Part shown: positions 27,178 through 36,086 of the stretch, one piece after another
Position numbering within the stretch: position 1 is the first letter of the stretch
Layout of the letters: every line of letters starts with the position of its first letter
Source: JAFEDN01 sp963795715
GTDB taxonomy: Bacteria; Pseudomonadota; Gammaproteobacteria; Coxiellales; Coxiellaceae
Assembly: GCA_963795715.1 (NCBI GenBank)
Contig: CAWCIY010000004.1
Location: 372,001 to 436,000, forward strand
DNA length: 64,000 nt
Reading direction: 5' to 3'
Notes under the pieces: model-generated
Told to the model about the DNA's origin: nothing
Database searches by the model: none
The model's input: only the letters and a program-made list of their open reading frames with translations
Program-made: the position numbers and the translations under genes

Positions 27178-27392
27178 CCCTGACCTCCGAATGAGTATGC
27201 TAAAAGAGTTTTTTGAATACTTTTCAGTTTTTTTCGGACGATGCCGCAGGAGGATGAGCGCAGTGAAAACAGTTCATCATTTAAATAAAAAGCCGACTTT
27301 TTACAGCGGAATCCTCCGATCCATTCGAACGTTCCTTGTTTAAAAAAATGACATCCCTGCGTGATCTTATTCGCGTTTTAAATTCTTTACCT

Positions 27393-27518
27393 CACCAGAA
27401 AAAGAGAAAAAGAGAACTTGTCCATTTTTTTATCTCTCAATTAGTATGAAATAAACAAAATAGAGCGGGAAGTAACGGCTAAATTTTATACAATTTCTCT
27501 TTTTCTCTTTTTCTGGTG
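27393..27518. repeat. 24-bp perfect inverted repeat, AGAAAAAGAGAAAAAGAG-type arms
   Basis: 27393-27416 and 27495-27518 are exact reverse complements, with purine-rich GAAAAAGAGAAAAAGAG arms and CACC/GGTG tips, separated by 78 AT-rich bases. No coding sequence lies within. Confidence 0.85.
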
Positions 27519-27672
27519 GGGTATGAAAAGTAAAACAGGGAAAATAGGGCATGATCTAAAGGATTTAGATCATTATTTGTGCAAAAAATATCTTCTTCGA
27601 TCCACATCCCTTTTTCTCCTTAAAATGGTTAATTTTCATTCAATCGAAAACACTTTATTCTGGGCAAACTTT

Positions 27673-27778
27673 TCACTTTTTGAAAATTCACGTGTGAAAT
27701 TTTTCACACGCCCGGCGGCGAAAGAGGTCATTTTTATCCGCTTTACACCGGAACTTACGTGAATTCTCAAAAAATGAA
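27673..27778. promoter_or_regulatory. Nested inverted repeat with central palindrome (operator-like)
   Basis: 27673-27693 pairs with 27758-27778 in 19 of 21 positions (ends TTTTTTGA and AATTCACGT). Overlapping the left arm is CGTGTGAAATTTTTCACACG (27691-27710), with perfect 9-bp arms. It lies upstream of the phased array and the gene at 27929. Confidence 0.65.
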
Positions 27779-27788
27779 ATGTATTCCA

Positions 27789-27848
27789 TAGATTCAAATA
27801 GAATAATCCAGAACGGTATAGAAAATTGTAGAACTCAATAGAACATTT
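27789..27848. promoter_or_regulatory. Six 10-bp-phased AGAA units (regulator-binding array)
   Basis: AGA occurs at 27790, 27800, 27810, 27820, 27830 and 27840, exactly one helical turn apart, each mostly preceded by T and followed by A or T (TAGAAY). A similar array at 46366-46408 shares the 14-mer AGAATAATCCAGAA. Helical phasing implies a protein binding cooperatively on one face of the DNA. It sits 80 bp upstream of the gene at 27929. Confidence 0.7.
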
Positions 27849-27928
27849 TGCCAATCGGAAACGTTCATTGAGCCTGGAAAAATAGTTCATTTTGACAATG
27901 GCTCTTTTTGTTCATGGAGATATTTTTT

Positions 27929-28132
27929 ATGGAAAAGAAATTATCGCGGATTATTAACCCCGTACAGGCGATGGCGGAATATCCGGAAACGATGCTGACG
28001 ACCTTTGATCACAGACTGTTGCCCCATTTGTCTTTAGTTGTGATGAACGGATCACCGAGGGGATTGGATCGCCGAGAACTGGAGCAAAAAAGACAGTGTT
28101 TTCATAGTCACCACAAAAAATCTAAAAAATAA
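27929..28132 (+). CDS. Small hypothetical protein under the phased array
   Basis: 67 residues from MEKKLSRIINPVQAMAEYPE, chosen over an upstream in-frame ATG because GGAG lies 12 nt ahead. The second half is basic and His-rich (RRELEQKRQCFHSHHKKSKK). No family recognised. The control region just upstream suggests it is a regulated element gene, perhaps a small DNA-binding factor. Confidence 0.5.
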   Translation: MEKKLSRIINPVQAMAEYPETMLTTFDHRLLPHLSLVVMNGSPRGLDRRELEQKRQCFHSHHKKSKK

Positions 28133-28552
28133 TTAACCCTCTATGCTTTAAAAGCGTCAATGCATAATAGCTGATTTTGGCTGAGATTTAGCGAAAAAAT
28201 GTCTGGGGATTAACACTGCTTTGACTGACTCAGGATACCGAGATGATGGGTAAAACATGTGTTTTGGCTTATTCTTCATAAATGTCTTTAACTTATTGAC
28301 AACTTGTACATCCTTTTCACTTATTCAATTAGTTAATAAATATTTCAGCCAATTTTTAACCAAACATTTCCTGTATTTTTTTGTGAAATTATTTTGAACA
28401 ATTTGTAACTGTAAAATCAACTTGTAATCAGGTCTTAATTCAGAATGGTTAAATTGACATGAAAAACAAGGGACCGCCTGTCTGTCGCCAAGCAGAGGGA
28501 ATCATTGTAAAATCCAGGATAACTTGATATTTCAATTCAGGAGGGAATCGAT
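28133..28552. other. Leader of the LRR cluster
   Basis: AT-rich, no gene. TTGACA at 28296-28301 with ACTTAT 17 bp downstream is a weak sigma-70-like candidate. The last 40 bp (CCAGGATAACTTGATATTTC... AGGAGG) recur before the second LRR gene and, diverged, before the fourth, so the leader was duplicated with the genes. Confidence 0.4.
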
Positions 28553-31500
28553 ATGCAATTGGAAGGCACAGCATCAGATACGGGGAACTACCCCTTAGTA
28601 CCATCACTGAGTATTCAAAGTAAAGAAGACGGCAGCTACTTTCATTTACCTAACGAGCCGGATTACAACGAATTGGACAGCTTTTTGTCCGACCTCGGCA
28701 TTGAACGCAAAGACATTGGGGTTAAAGGTGAATATTTGCTGACACTGTTTCACCAGGAAATGAGCACTTGTTCCTGGATGAAATGGAGCAGCCTGGATCA
28801 TGCTTTGGAAAAACTATTGCAATGGCCTTTGCTGTCCGCTCATGATTTGGGGCTGGAAACTAAAAACAGCGCTTGGCGGCGAGTCAGACCGGCGGAGCGA
28901 TCTATTCTGCTAAAAAGCACTTGGGGTTTGGTTAAAGCGTATGCGGTGCAAGGATTTGTTCGCGGTTTAGAATTGGGATTATTTACGTCCATTCATGTTT
29001 TTATCTATTCCATGTTGTTCTATCGTTTGGTTAAATTAATTCAAACCGGTTCTATGAATGTGGATGAATTCCGTGCTTCGTTTATCGGCTCAGATCAAAA
29101 AGGGATTGATAGCTTAGTGCGTTTGTTAGCGGGATTAGAAGCCCAATGGCTGAGATTGATTTTAACCAGCCCGTTAATCATCGGCGGATTACAAAGTATT
29201 TCCAGTATGGTGGGAGCACGACGCACCTCATCGGATGCTCTAAACCATTACACTCAAATTATTGAGACTCATCTGCAAACCGGCGGTGGTTGGTTGCGGG
29301 ATGGGGTGTATGAATATCTTCCTGGCATTTCCAGTATGGGTTTTTTGTCATTAAGTGGTAAATTACAAAAACTAGAAAGTCTGGTGCGTTGGGATGGGCG
29401 TTTATCCAGTCAGGAGCGAAGACAACTATTCGATGCTTTGTATGCAGTGGTATTAAAAGGAAAAAAAAGCACCCAACTGAACGCCCTAACTTATCTCGCT
29501 AAAATTGCGCATGGCGTAGGATTTAAAGATTTGCAACGTCTAAAAGAAGCCGATTACTTGACAGAAGAATTGATTACGATCCTATACACTAAAGGCAAAG
29601 CGTTGGAGTTGCTGACGGCGTTGCGACAAGAAGAAGCGAAAAAAAGTAAACCCTTACGATGCCCAGCCATTCAGTCCTTGCCGCAACGCCTCTATCGTCA
29701 ATATTTATTGTGGTGGTTATTGGGTTTAAAAACCCATGTACTGAAGCAACAATTACCGGCGATATTATTAAAAGGGATTAAGTTAACGATAGAATTCTAT
29801 TTTTTTCAAATGATTGTGCTCAGTATTTTAGAAGCGATCCGCTGTCCTGATAAACCGGGATACCAATTTGGCAACGGTTATCAAGATTGGGCGGCGGATT
29901 ATACGGCGGAATGTTTTACCACCCGAATTAATTTATTTCGCACCATTGATCCCAACGAAAGTGTGGATGCTTTGGTGGCGGAAATTCCGCAATATCACTT
30001 AACAGAATTGACCCATTTGGGTTTGTCTAGTAAATATTTAACTTCAAAAGAAGCATCACAGATTATCCAAGCTGTAGTTAGGCAAAGAGTGCCTTTAAAA
30101 ACTTTGGATTTAAGTAATAATCAGCTAGCTGTCATCAACAAAGAAATGTTTGAGGGGTTAACTCAATTAAATTCCTTGGATTTGGGGGGTAACCAACTGA
30201 CTACGCTCAGCGAAGATATATTTAGCGGGTTAAGTCAATTAAATTACTTGGATTTGTGGAGTAACCAACTAAGTACGCTCAGCGAGGATGTATTTAGCGG
30301 GTTAAGTCAATTAAATTCCTTGGATTTGAGTGGTAACCAACTAACTACGCTCAGCGAAGATATATTTAGCGGGTTAAGTCAATTAAATTCCTTGGATTTG
30401 TGGAGTAACCAACTGAGCACCCTCAGCGAGGGTGTATTTAACGGGTTAAGCCAATTAAATTACTTGAATTTGTGGGGTAACCGACTGAGTACGCTCAGCG
30501 AGGGTGTATTTAGCGGGTTAAACCAATTAAATTACTTAAGATTGGATAGTAACCAACTGAGAACGCTCAGCGAAGGTGTATTTAGCGGGTTAAGCCAATT
30601 AAATTCTTTGTATTTGTGGTCTAACCAACTGAGCACCCTCAGCGAGGGTGTATTTAACGGGTTAAGCCAATTAAATTACTTGAATTTGTGGGGTAACCGA
30701 CTGAGTACGCTCAGCGAGGGTGTATTGAATGAGTTAAATCAATTACAATCTCTGGATTTACACTCTAACAATTTTAATACCACTACTATGATGAACGTTC
30801 TTACCCAATTGCCGCCATCACTCATCGAGTTAGATATTCGTCTCAATCCAATGGCATACATTCCACAAAATTTTTCGACTTTGTTACCCGTTTCTTTACA
30901 GAGTTTATGGATAGGAGGGGGTTATGTTCCTAAAACATTAACTCGAGAATTTATGCAAAATTTTCCGACGTGGTTGATCCAATTAGGAATTGAATCTTCT
31001 CCTATTATTAATATTACTCCAAACTGTTTTTTAGATTTCTCTCTATTGAACATCCTGGATTTGAGTAATAACCTACTAAATACACTGAGCACTAGTGTAT
31101 TTAGCGGGCTGAGCCAATTAAATTACTTGGATTTGCAAGGTAACCGACTGAGTACGCTCGACGACGGTGTATTTAGCGGGTTAAGCCAATTAAATTACTT
31201 GAATTTGATGATTAACCGACTGAGAACGCTCAGCGAGGGTGTATTTAGCGGGTTAAGCCAATTAAATTACTTGAATTTGGGTACTAACCGACTGAGTACG
31301 CTCAGCGAGGGTGTATTTAACGGGTTAAGCCAACTACATCACTTGGATTTGAGTTTTAATCAACTGAATACGCTCAGTGAGAGTGTATTTCGTGGGTTAA
31401 GCCAATTAAATTACTTGGATTTGCAAGGTAACCGACTGAGTACGCTCGACGACGGTGTATTTAGCGGGCTAAGCCAATTAAATTACTTGAATTTGATGAT

Positions 31501-32347
31501 TAACCGACTGAGTACGCTCAGCGAGGGTGTATTTAGCGGGTTAAGCCAATTAAATGACTTGGATTTGGATAGTAACCAACTAAGTACACTCAGCGAGGGT
31601 GTATTTAGCGGGTTAAGCCAATTAAATGACTTGCGTTTGTGGGGTAACCAACTGAATGACACCGCTATTAAAAATTTAACTCAGAATTTTCCTTATCAAT
31701 TGAACAGATTAGATGTAAGCTATAATCAAATAGGTAATGAAGGCGCGCTCGCTTTAGCAGAAATTTTACCTTGTACTAATCTCACTACTATTTATTTTTA
31801 TAACAATTCAGTTAACGATACCACCATCGTCTTATCCGTTCAACAAAAAGCACTACAAAAAGTTTGCGACGACCAACGCTGCCATGCCAATTTACCCGCC
31901 TCTCAATCTTGTAACATCCCAGGGTCTAGCTCTGATTTCAATATAATGACTTGGGGAAGAGAGAGCGATATTGATGTAACGGATGAAAACAACTTTGCCG
32001 ATATGAAATCATCCATAGCCAGCCATTTTTACCGCTTTTTTGCTTCTCATTCATCTACCCATTCCAGCCTTCCCTCTTTACCCAGCCCAGATTCTTTGAC
32101 CAAAGATTCTTTAACCACTGCAGGAGTGATAGCAGGCGTTATAGGGTTCAGTTTATTACTTTATAAAAATGTAACGATGGTGAAAACTGTCGTTAACGCC
32201 AGTTGCCGACTATTACAAAGTTGTTTAGACAAGACCCGTGATAGTCTAAAAACCGCTCGCAATTATTATTCATTTTATTCATCAACTAATACAGGGAAAT
32301 TATTATGCAGCACGGATACACGCCCGACAACCGCATTTAGCAATTAG
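28553..32347 (+). CDS. Giant membrane-anchored LRR protein, paralogue 1
   Basis: 1,264 residues, AGGAGG 9 nt before the start. There is no signal peptide. Residues 1-480 are the conserved domain with hydrophobic segments at about 140-163 (LFTSIHVFIYSMLFYRLV), 195-215 and 400-430, and an invariant CPDKPGYQFGNGYQDW block. Nine 24-residue LRRs (LxxLxLxxNxLxxL, then FSGLSQ), a non-canonical break (PPSLIELDIRLNPM ... LTREFMQNFP) and nine more LRRs follow to about 1,040. A Cys-bearing cap (KVCDDQRCHANLPASQSC) precedes a Ser/Pro linker and a C-terminal membrane segment. The LRR type is the eukaryote-like 24-residue class. Surface protein or translocated effector; not decided. First of four tandem copies. 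Confidence 0.85.
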   Translation: MQLEGTASDTGNYPLVPSLSIQSKEDGSYFHLPNEPDYNELDSFLSDLGIERKDIGVKGEYLLTLFHQEMSTCSWMKWSSLDHALEKLLQWPLLSAHDLGLETKNSAWRRVRPAERSILLKSTWGLVKAYAVQGFVRGLELGLFTSIHVFIYSMLFYRLVKLIQTGSMNVDEFRASFIGSDQKGIDSLVRLLAGLEAQWLRLILTSPLIIGGLQSISSMVGARRTSSDALNHYTQIIETHLQTGGGWLRDGVYEYLPGISSMGFLSLSGKLQKLESLVRWDGRLSSQERRQLFDALYAVVLKGKKSTQLNALTYLAKIAHGVGFKDLQRLKEADYLTEELITILYTKGKALELLTALRQEEAKKSKPLRCPAIQSLPQRLYRQYLLWWLLGLKTHVLKQQLPAILLKGIKLTIEFYFFQMIVLSILEAIRCPDKPGYQFGNGYQDWAADYTAECFTTRINLFRTIDPNESVDALVAEIPQYHLTELTHLGLSSKYLTSKEASQIIQAVVRQRVPLKTLDLSNNQLAVINKEMFEGLTQLNSLDLGGNQLTTLSEDIFSGLSQLNYLDLWSNQLSTLSEDVFSGLSQLNSLDLSGNQLTTLSEDIFSGLSQLNSLDLWSNQLSTLSEGVFNGLSQLNYLNLWGNRLSTLSEGVFSGLNQLNYLRLDSNQLRTLSEGVFSGLSQLNSLYLWSNQLSTLSEGVFNGLSQLNYLNLWGNRLSTLSEGVLNELNQLQSLDLHSNNFNTTTMMNVLTQLPPSLIELDIRLNPMAYIPQNFSTLLPVSLQSLWIGGGYVPKTLTREFMQNFPTWLIQLGIESSPIINITPNCFLDFSLLNILDLSNNLLNTLSTSVFSGLSQLNYLDLQGNRLSTLDDGVFSGLSQLNYLNLMINRLRTLSEGVFSGLSQLNYLNLGTNRLSTLSEGVFNGLSQLHHLDLSFNQLNTLSESVFRGLSQLNYLDLQGNRLSTLDDGVFSGLSQLNYLNLMINRLSTLSEGVFSGLSQLNDLDLDSNQLSTLSEGVFSGLSQLNDLRLWGNQLNDTAIKNLTQNFPYQLNRLDVSYNQIGNEGALALAEILPCTNLTTIYFYNNSVNDTTIVLSVQQKALQKVCDDQRCHANLPASQSCNIPGSSSDFNIMTWGRESDIDVTDENNFADMKSSIASHFYRFFASHSSTHSSLPSLPSPDSLTKDSLTTAGVIAGVIGFSLLLYKNVTMVKTVVNASCRLLQSCLDKTRDSLKTARNYYSFYSSTNTGKLLCSTDTRPTTAFSN

Positions 32348-32420
32348 TCAAGATTATTTTTGCTAAGAATGCAACGCAACCAGGATAACTTGATATTTCA
32401 ATTAAAGGAGGAAAACCGAC

Positions 32421-35400
32421 ATGCAACTTGAAAACGTAACATCAGATAATAACAACCCCTTAATCCAATCACTTAGTATTCAAAGTAAAGACAGCAGCTA
32501 TTTTAGTTTCCCTGAAGAACTGGATTATAGCGAGTTGGATGGATTTTTGTCCGGTCTAGATATTGAACGCAAAGGCATTGGGGTTAAAGATGAATATTTG
32601 CTGACACTATTTCATCAGGAGATGAGCACTTGCTCCTGGATGAAATGGAGCAGCCTGGATCATGCTTTGGAAAAAATATTGCAATGGCCTTTGCTGTCCG
32701 CTCATGATTTGGGGCTAGAAACTAAAAATAGCGCCTGGCGACGAGTCAGACCGGCGGAGCGATCTATTCTGTTAAAAAGTACGTGGGGTTTAGTGAAAGC
32801 GTATGCGGTGCAGGGATTCGTTCGCGGGTTGGAATTGGGATTATTTACCTCCATTCATATTTTTATCTATTCCATGTTGTTCTATCGTTTGGTTAAATTA
32901 ATTCAAACCGGTTCTATGAATGTGGATGAATTCCGTACTTCGTTTATCGGCTCAGATCAAAAAGGGATTGATAGCCTAGTGCGTTTGTTAGCGGGATTAG
33001 AAGCCCAATGGCTGAGATTGATTTTAACCAGTCCGTTAATCATCGGCGGATTACAAAGTATTTCCAGTATGGTGGGAGCACGACGCACCTCATCGGAAGC
33101 TCTAAACAAGTACACTCAAATTATTGAGACTCATCTGCAAACAGGCGGCAGTTGGTTACGAGATGGCGTGTATGAATATCTCCCTGGCATTTCCAGTATG
33201 GGTTTTCTGTCGTTAAGCGGAAAATTACAAAAACTGGAAAGTCTGGTGCGTTGGGATGGACGTTTATCCAGTGAAGAACGAAGACAAATTTTTGATGCTT
33301 TGTGTGCAGTGGTATTAAAAGGAAAAAAAAGCACCCAACTGAATGCCCTAACTTATCTCGCCAAAATTGCGCACGGCGTAGGATTTAAAGATTTGCCGCG
33401 TTTGAAAGAAGCGAGTTACTCAACAGAAGAATTGATTACGATCCTATACACTAAAGGCAAAGCATTGGAGTTACTGACAGCGTTGCAAAAAGAAGAAGCG
33501 AAAGAAAGTAAACCACTACGATGCCAAACTATCCAATCATTGCCGCAACGCTTATATCGTCAATATTTATTGTGGTGGTTATTAGGCTTCAAAACACATA
33601 TACTGAAGCAACAATTGCCAGCCGTAGTATTAAAAGGTATTAAGTTAACAATAGAATTCTATTTTTTTCAAATGATTGTGCTTAGTATTTTAGAAGCGAT
33701 CCGCTGCCCCGATAAACCGGGATACCAATTTGGCAATGGCTATCAAGATTGGGCGGCAGATTATACCGCTGAATGTTTTACTACCCGAATTAGTTTATTT
33801 CGCACCATTGATCCCAACGAAAGCATGGATGCTTTAGTGTCGGAAATTCCTCAATATCACTTAACAGAATTGACTGATTTGATTTTATCGAATAAGTATT
33901 TAACCTCAGAAGAGGCTTCACAGATTATTCAAGCAGTTGTTCGACAGAGGGCCTCTTTGACACATTTAGATTTAAGTTATAATCGTTTTGGGGTTATTAA
34001 TGAAGGTATGTTTAGCCTGTTAAGCCAATTAAGTTCTTTGGATTTGAGTTGGAACTCTCTCCATTCACTTAATAATAACACCTTCAATGGGTTACATCGA
34101 TTAAATTTCTTGGATTTGAGTTTCAACACGTTGAACGTACTCAACGATAGCGTATTTGAAAGATTAAATCAATTAAGTGAGTTAAACTTGCACTGCAATG
34201 ACCTGACCTCTCTTAGTGTCAATGCATTTAGAGGGTTAAGTCAATTGAGGACTTTGTATTTGTGGTGTAACGAACTAGAAACGCTCAGTGATGGAGTGTT
34301 TAGTGGGATGAGTCAATTAAATGAATTGCACTTATGGAATAATCAGCTACAAACTATTAACGGTAGATTGTTTAACGGGTTAAGTCAATTAGAGTATCTG
34401 GGTTTGGCTAATAACTTGATTTTTACACTTAGTGATGACGCGTTTAGTGGATTAAATCAGTTAAAAATTTTAGATTTGTGTTTGAATGCAGGAATAACAC
34501 TTCACAATGCTATGTTTCGTAAACTAAGTCAGTTAAACGAGTTATATTTGTGCGGCCTCTTCCTCGAATCAATTAGCGATGGAATGTTCAGTGGGCTAAG
34601 TCAATTACAAACTCTAAGTTTAGAAGACAATCTTTTGAATACAAGCGCCATGGTAAATGTTCTTTCTCAATTACCTGCATCACTCACGGGATTATATATT
34701 TATTTTAATCCAATAGATCATCTCCCGAAAAATTTTTCAAAGCTATTACCTTCTTCATTGCAGAGTTTGTCCATAGGGGGTTATCCTGATCTTTATGTCC
34801 CTAAAATATTAACTCGTGAATTTATGCAGAATTTCCTCCCCCAGCAGTTACTTAACCTTTATGTCATAGATTCGAATGTTATCAATATTGAAGCAGGATG
34901 TTTTCTAGATTTTACTGCTCTAACAAGCTTAGATTTAAGATATAACCGGCTGCACGCACTCAACAATGGCGTGTTCGATGGGTTATATCAATTAAAAACC
35001 TTGAATTTGGGTTTAAACCCTCTATTGTACACACTAGGCGATCATGTGTTTAGCGGGTTAAGTCAATTAGATTATTTGGACTTAGATGGGAATTCTCTAA
35101 GCATACTCAGTGACCACCTGTTCAATGGATTAAGTCAATTAAAATATCTGGATTTAAGTTATAGTCATCGACTCTCCTCACTTAGCGAAGGTATGTTTAG
35201 TGAATTAAATCAATTAAAATACTTAGACTTAAGCCTTAGTAGACTCAGCACGCCACTGAGCAGTGGCGTGTTCAGTGGGTTAAGTCAATTAACTATCTTG
35301 AATTTATCTCAGAGCTATCTGAATACACTAAGCATTGGTACGTTTAATGAGTTAAACCAATTACAGAATTTGCTTTTAGGTTTTAATCAATTCAATGACA

Positions 35401-36086
35401 CCGCCATCATAAATTTAACTCAGAATTTCCCTTCTCAACTAAATGTTTTAGAGGTGCAAGGTAACCTAATAGGCAATGAAGGTGCACTTGCCTTAGCAAA
35501 AATTTTACCTTGTACTAATCTCACTTATGTTGGCTTTGGCGGCAATTTGGTTAACAACGATACCGCAGTGATTTTAGCTACTCAACAAAATACATTAAGA
35601 AAAGTTTGTGATGATGAACGCTGCCATGCTAATTTACCCGCCTCGCAATCTTGCAATGTTTCACAGGCTAGCTCCGGCTTCAGTATGATGACTTGGGGAA
35701 GAGAAAATGCTGTTAAAGTGACCGATGAAGACAGCTTTGCTGATATGAAATCATCAACGGCCAGCTATTTTTACGGTTTTTTTGATTCTCATTCATTCAC
35801 ACCTTCCAGCTTTCCATCTTTACCCAGCCCGGATTCTTTGACCAAAGATTCTTTAACCACGGCTGGGGCGATGGCAGCAGCAGTTATAGGATTTGGTCTG
35901 CTTTATAAAAACGCTATGATGGTGCGAAATGTTGTTAATGTCGGCTGCCGATTATTACAACAATATTTTCTAAAAACCAGTAATACTCTGAAAACTTCTA
36001 CAAATCATTATGCATTTCATTTATCCAATAAAACAAGGAATACATTATGCACGGACTCACATCCAACGATTCCATTCAGCCTTTAA
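32421..36086 (+). CDS. Giant membrane-anchored LRR protein, paralogue 2 (diverged LRRs)
   Basis: 1,221 residues with an AAAGGAGG site. The N-terminal domain is nearly the same as paralogue 1. Its two LRR arrays (about nine and six units) are much more diverged in framework and sequence (LHCNDLTSLSV, LCLNAGITLH, LSYSHRLSSLS), with some units of 25 residues, so it is the oldest-looking array. Cys cap and C-terminal membrane segment are conserved. Its last 40 bp overlap the start of paralogue 3. Its first 214 bp are identical to paralogue 4. Confidence 0.85.
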   Translation: MQLENVTSDNNNPLIQSLSIQSKDSSYFSFPEELDYSELDGFLSGLDIERKGIGVKDEYLLTLFHQEMSTCSWMKWSSLDHALEKILQWPLLSAHDLGLETKNSAWRRVRPAERSILLKSTWGLVKAYAVQGFVRGLELGLFTSIHIFIYSMLFYRLVKLIQTGSMNVDEFRTSFIGSDQKGIDSLVRLLAGLEAQWLRLILTSPLIIGGLQSISSMVGARRTSSEALNKYTQIIETHLQTGGSWLRDGVYEYLPGISSMGFLSLSGKLQKLESLVRWDGRLSSEERRQIFDALCAVVLKGKKSTQLNALTYLAKIAHGVGFKDLPRLKEASYSTEELITILYTKGKALELLTALQKEEAKESKPLRCQTIQSLPQRLYRQYLLWWLLGFKTHILKQQLPAVVLKGIKLTIEFYFFQMIVLSILEAIRCPDKPGYQFGNGYQDWAADYTAECFTTRISLFRTIDPNESMDALVSEIPQYHLTELTDLILSNKYLTSEEASQIIQAVVRQRASLTHLDLSYNRFGVINEGMFSLLSQLSSLDLSWNSLHSLNNNTFNGLHRLNFLDLSFNTLNVLNDSVFERLNQLSELNLHCNDLTSLSVNAFRGLSQLRTLYLWCNELETLSDGVFSGMSQLNELHLWNNQLQTINGRLFNGLSQLEYLGLANNLIFTLSDDAFSGLNQLKILDLCLNAGITLHNAMFRKLSQLNELYLCGLFLESISDGMFSGLSQLQTLSLEDNLLNTSAMVNVLSQLPASLTGLYIYFNPIDHLPKNFSKLLPSSLQSLSIGGYPDLYVPKILTREFMQNFLPQQLLNLYVIDSNVINIEAGCFLDFTALTSLDLRYNRLHALNNGVFDGLYQLKTLNLGLNPLLYTLGDHVFSGLSQLDYLDLDGNSLSILSDHLFNGLSQLKYLDLSYSHRLSSLSEGMFSELNQLKYLDLSLSRLSTPLSSGVFSGLSQLTILNLSQSYLNTLSIGTFNELNQLQNLLLGFNQFNDTAIINLTQNFPSQLNVLEVQGNLIGNEGALALAKILPCTNLTYVGFGGNLVNNDTAVILATQQNTLRKVCDDERCHANLPASQSCNVSQASSGFSMMTWGRENAVKVTDEDSFADMKSSTASYFYGFFDSHSFTPSSFPSLPSPDSLTKDSLTTAGAMAAAVIGFGLLYKNAMMVRNVVNVGCRLLQQYFLKTSNTLKTSTNHYAFHLSNKTRNTLCTDSHPTIPFSL

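Larger units (their letters stand above)
27178..27928. other. 750-bp control region with nested repeats
   Basis: No convincing gene. It holds a 24-bp inverted repeat (27393-27518), a nested inverted repeat with a 20-bp palindrome (27673-27778) and a 10-bp-phased array (27789-27848), each listed separately. It may be the regulatory or replication/transfer hub of the island. Confidence 0.5.
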
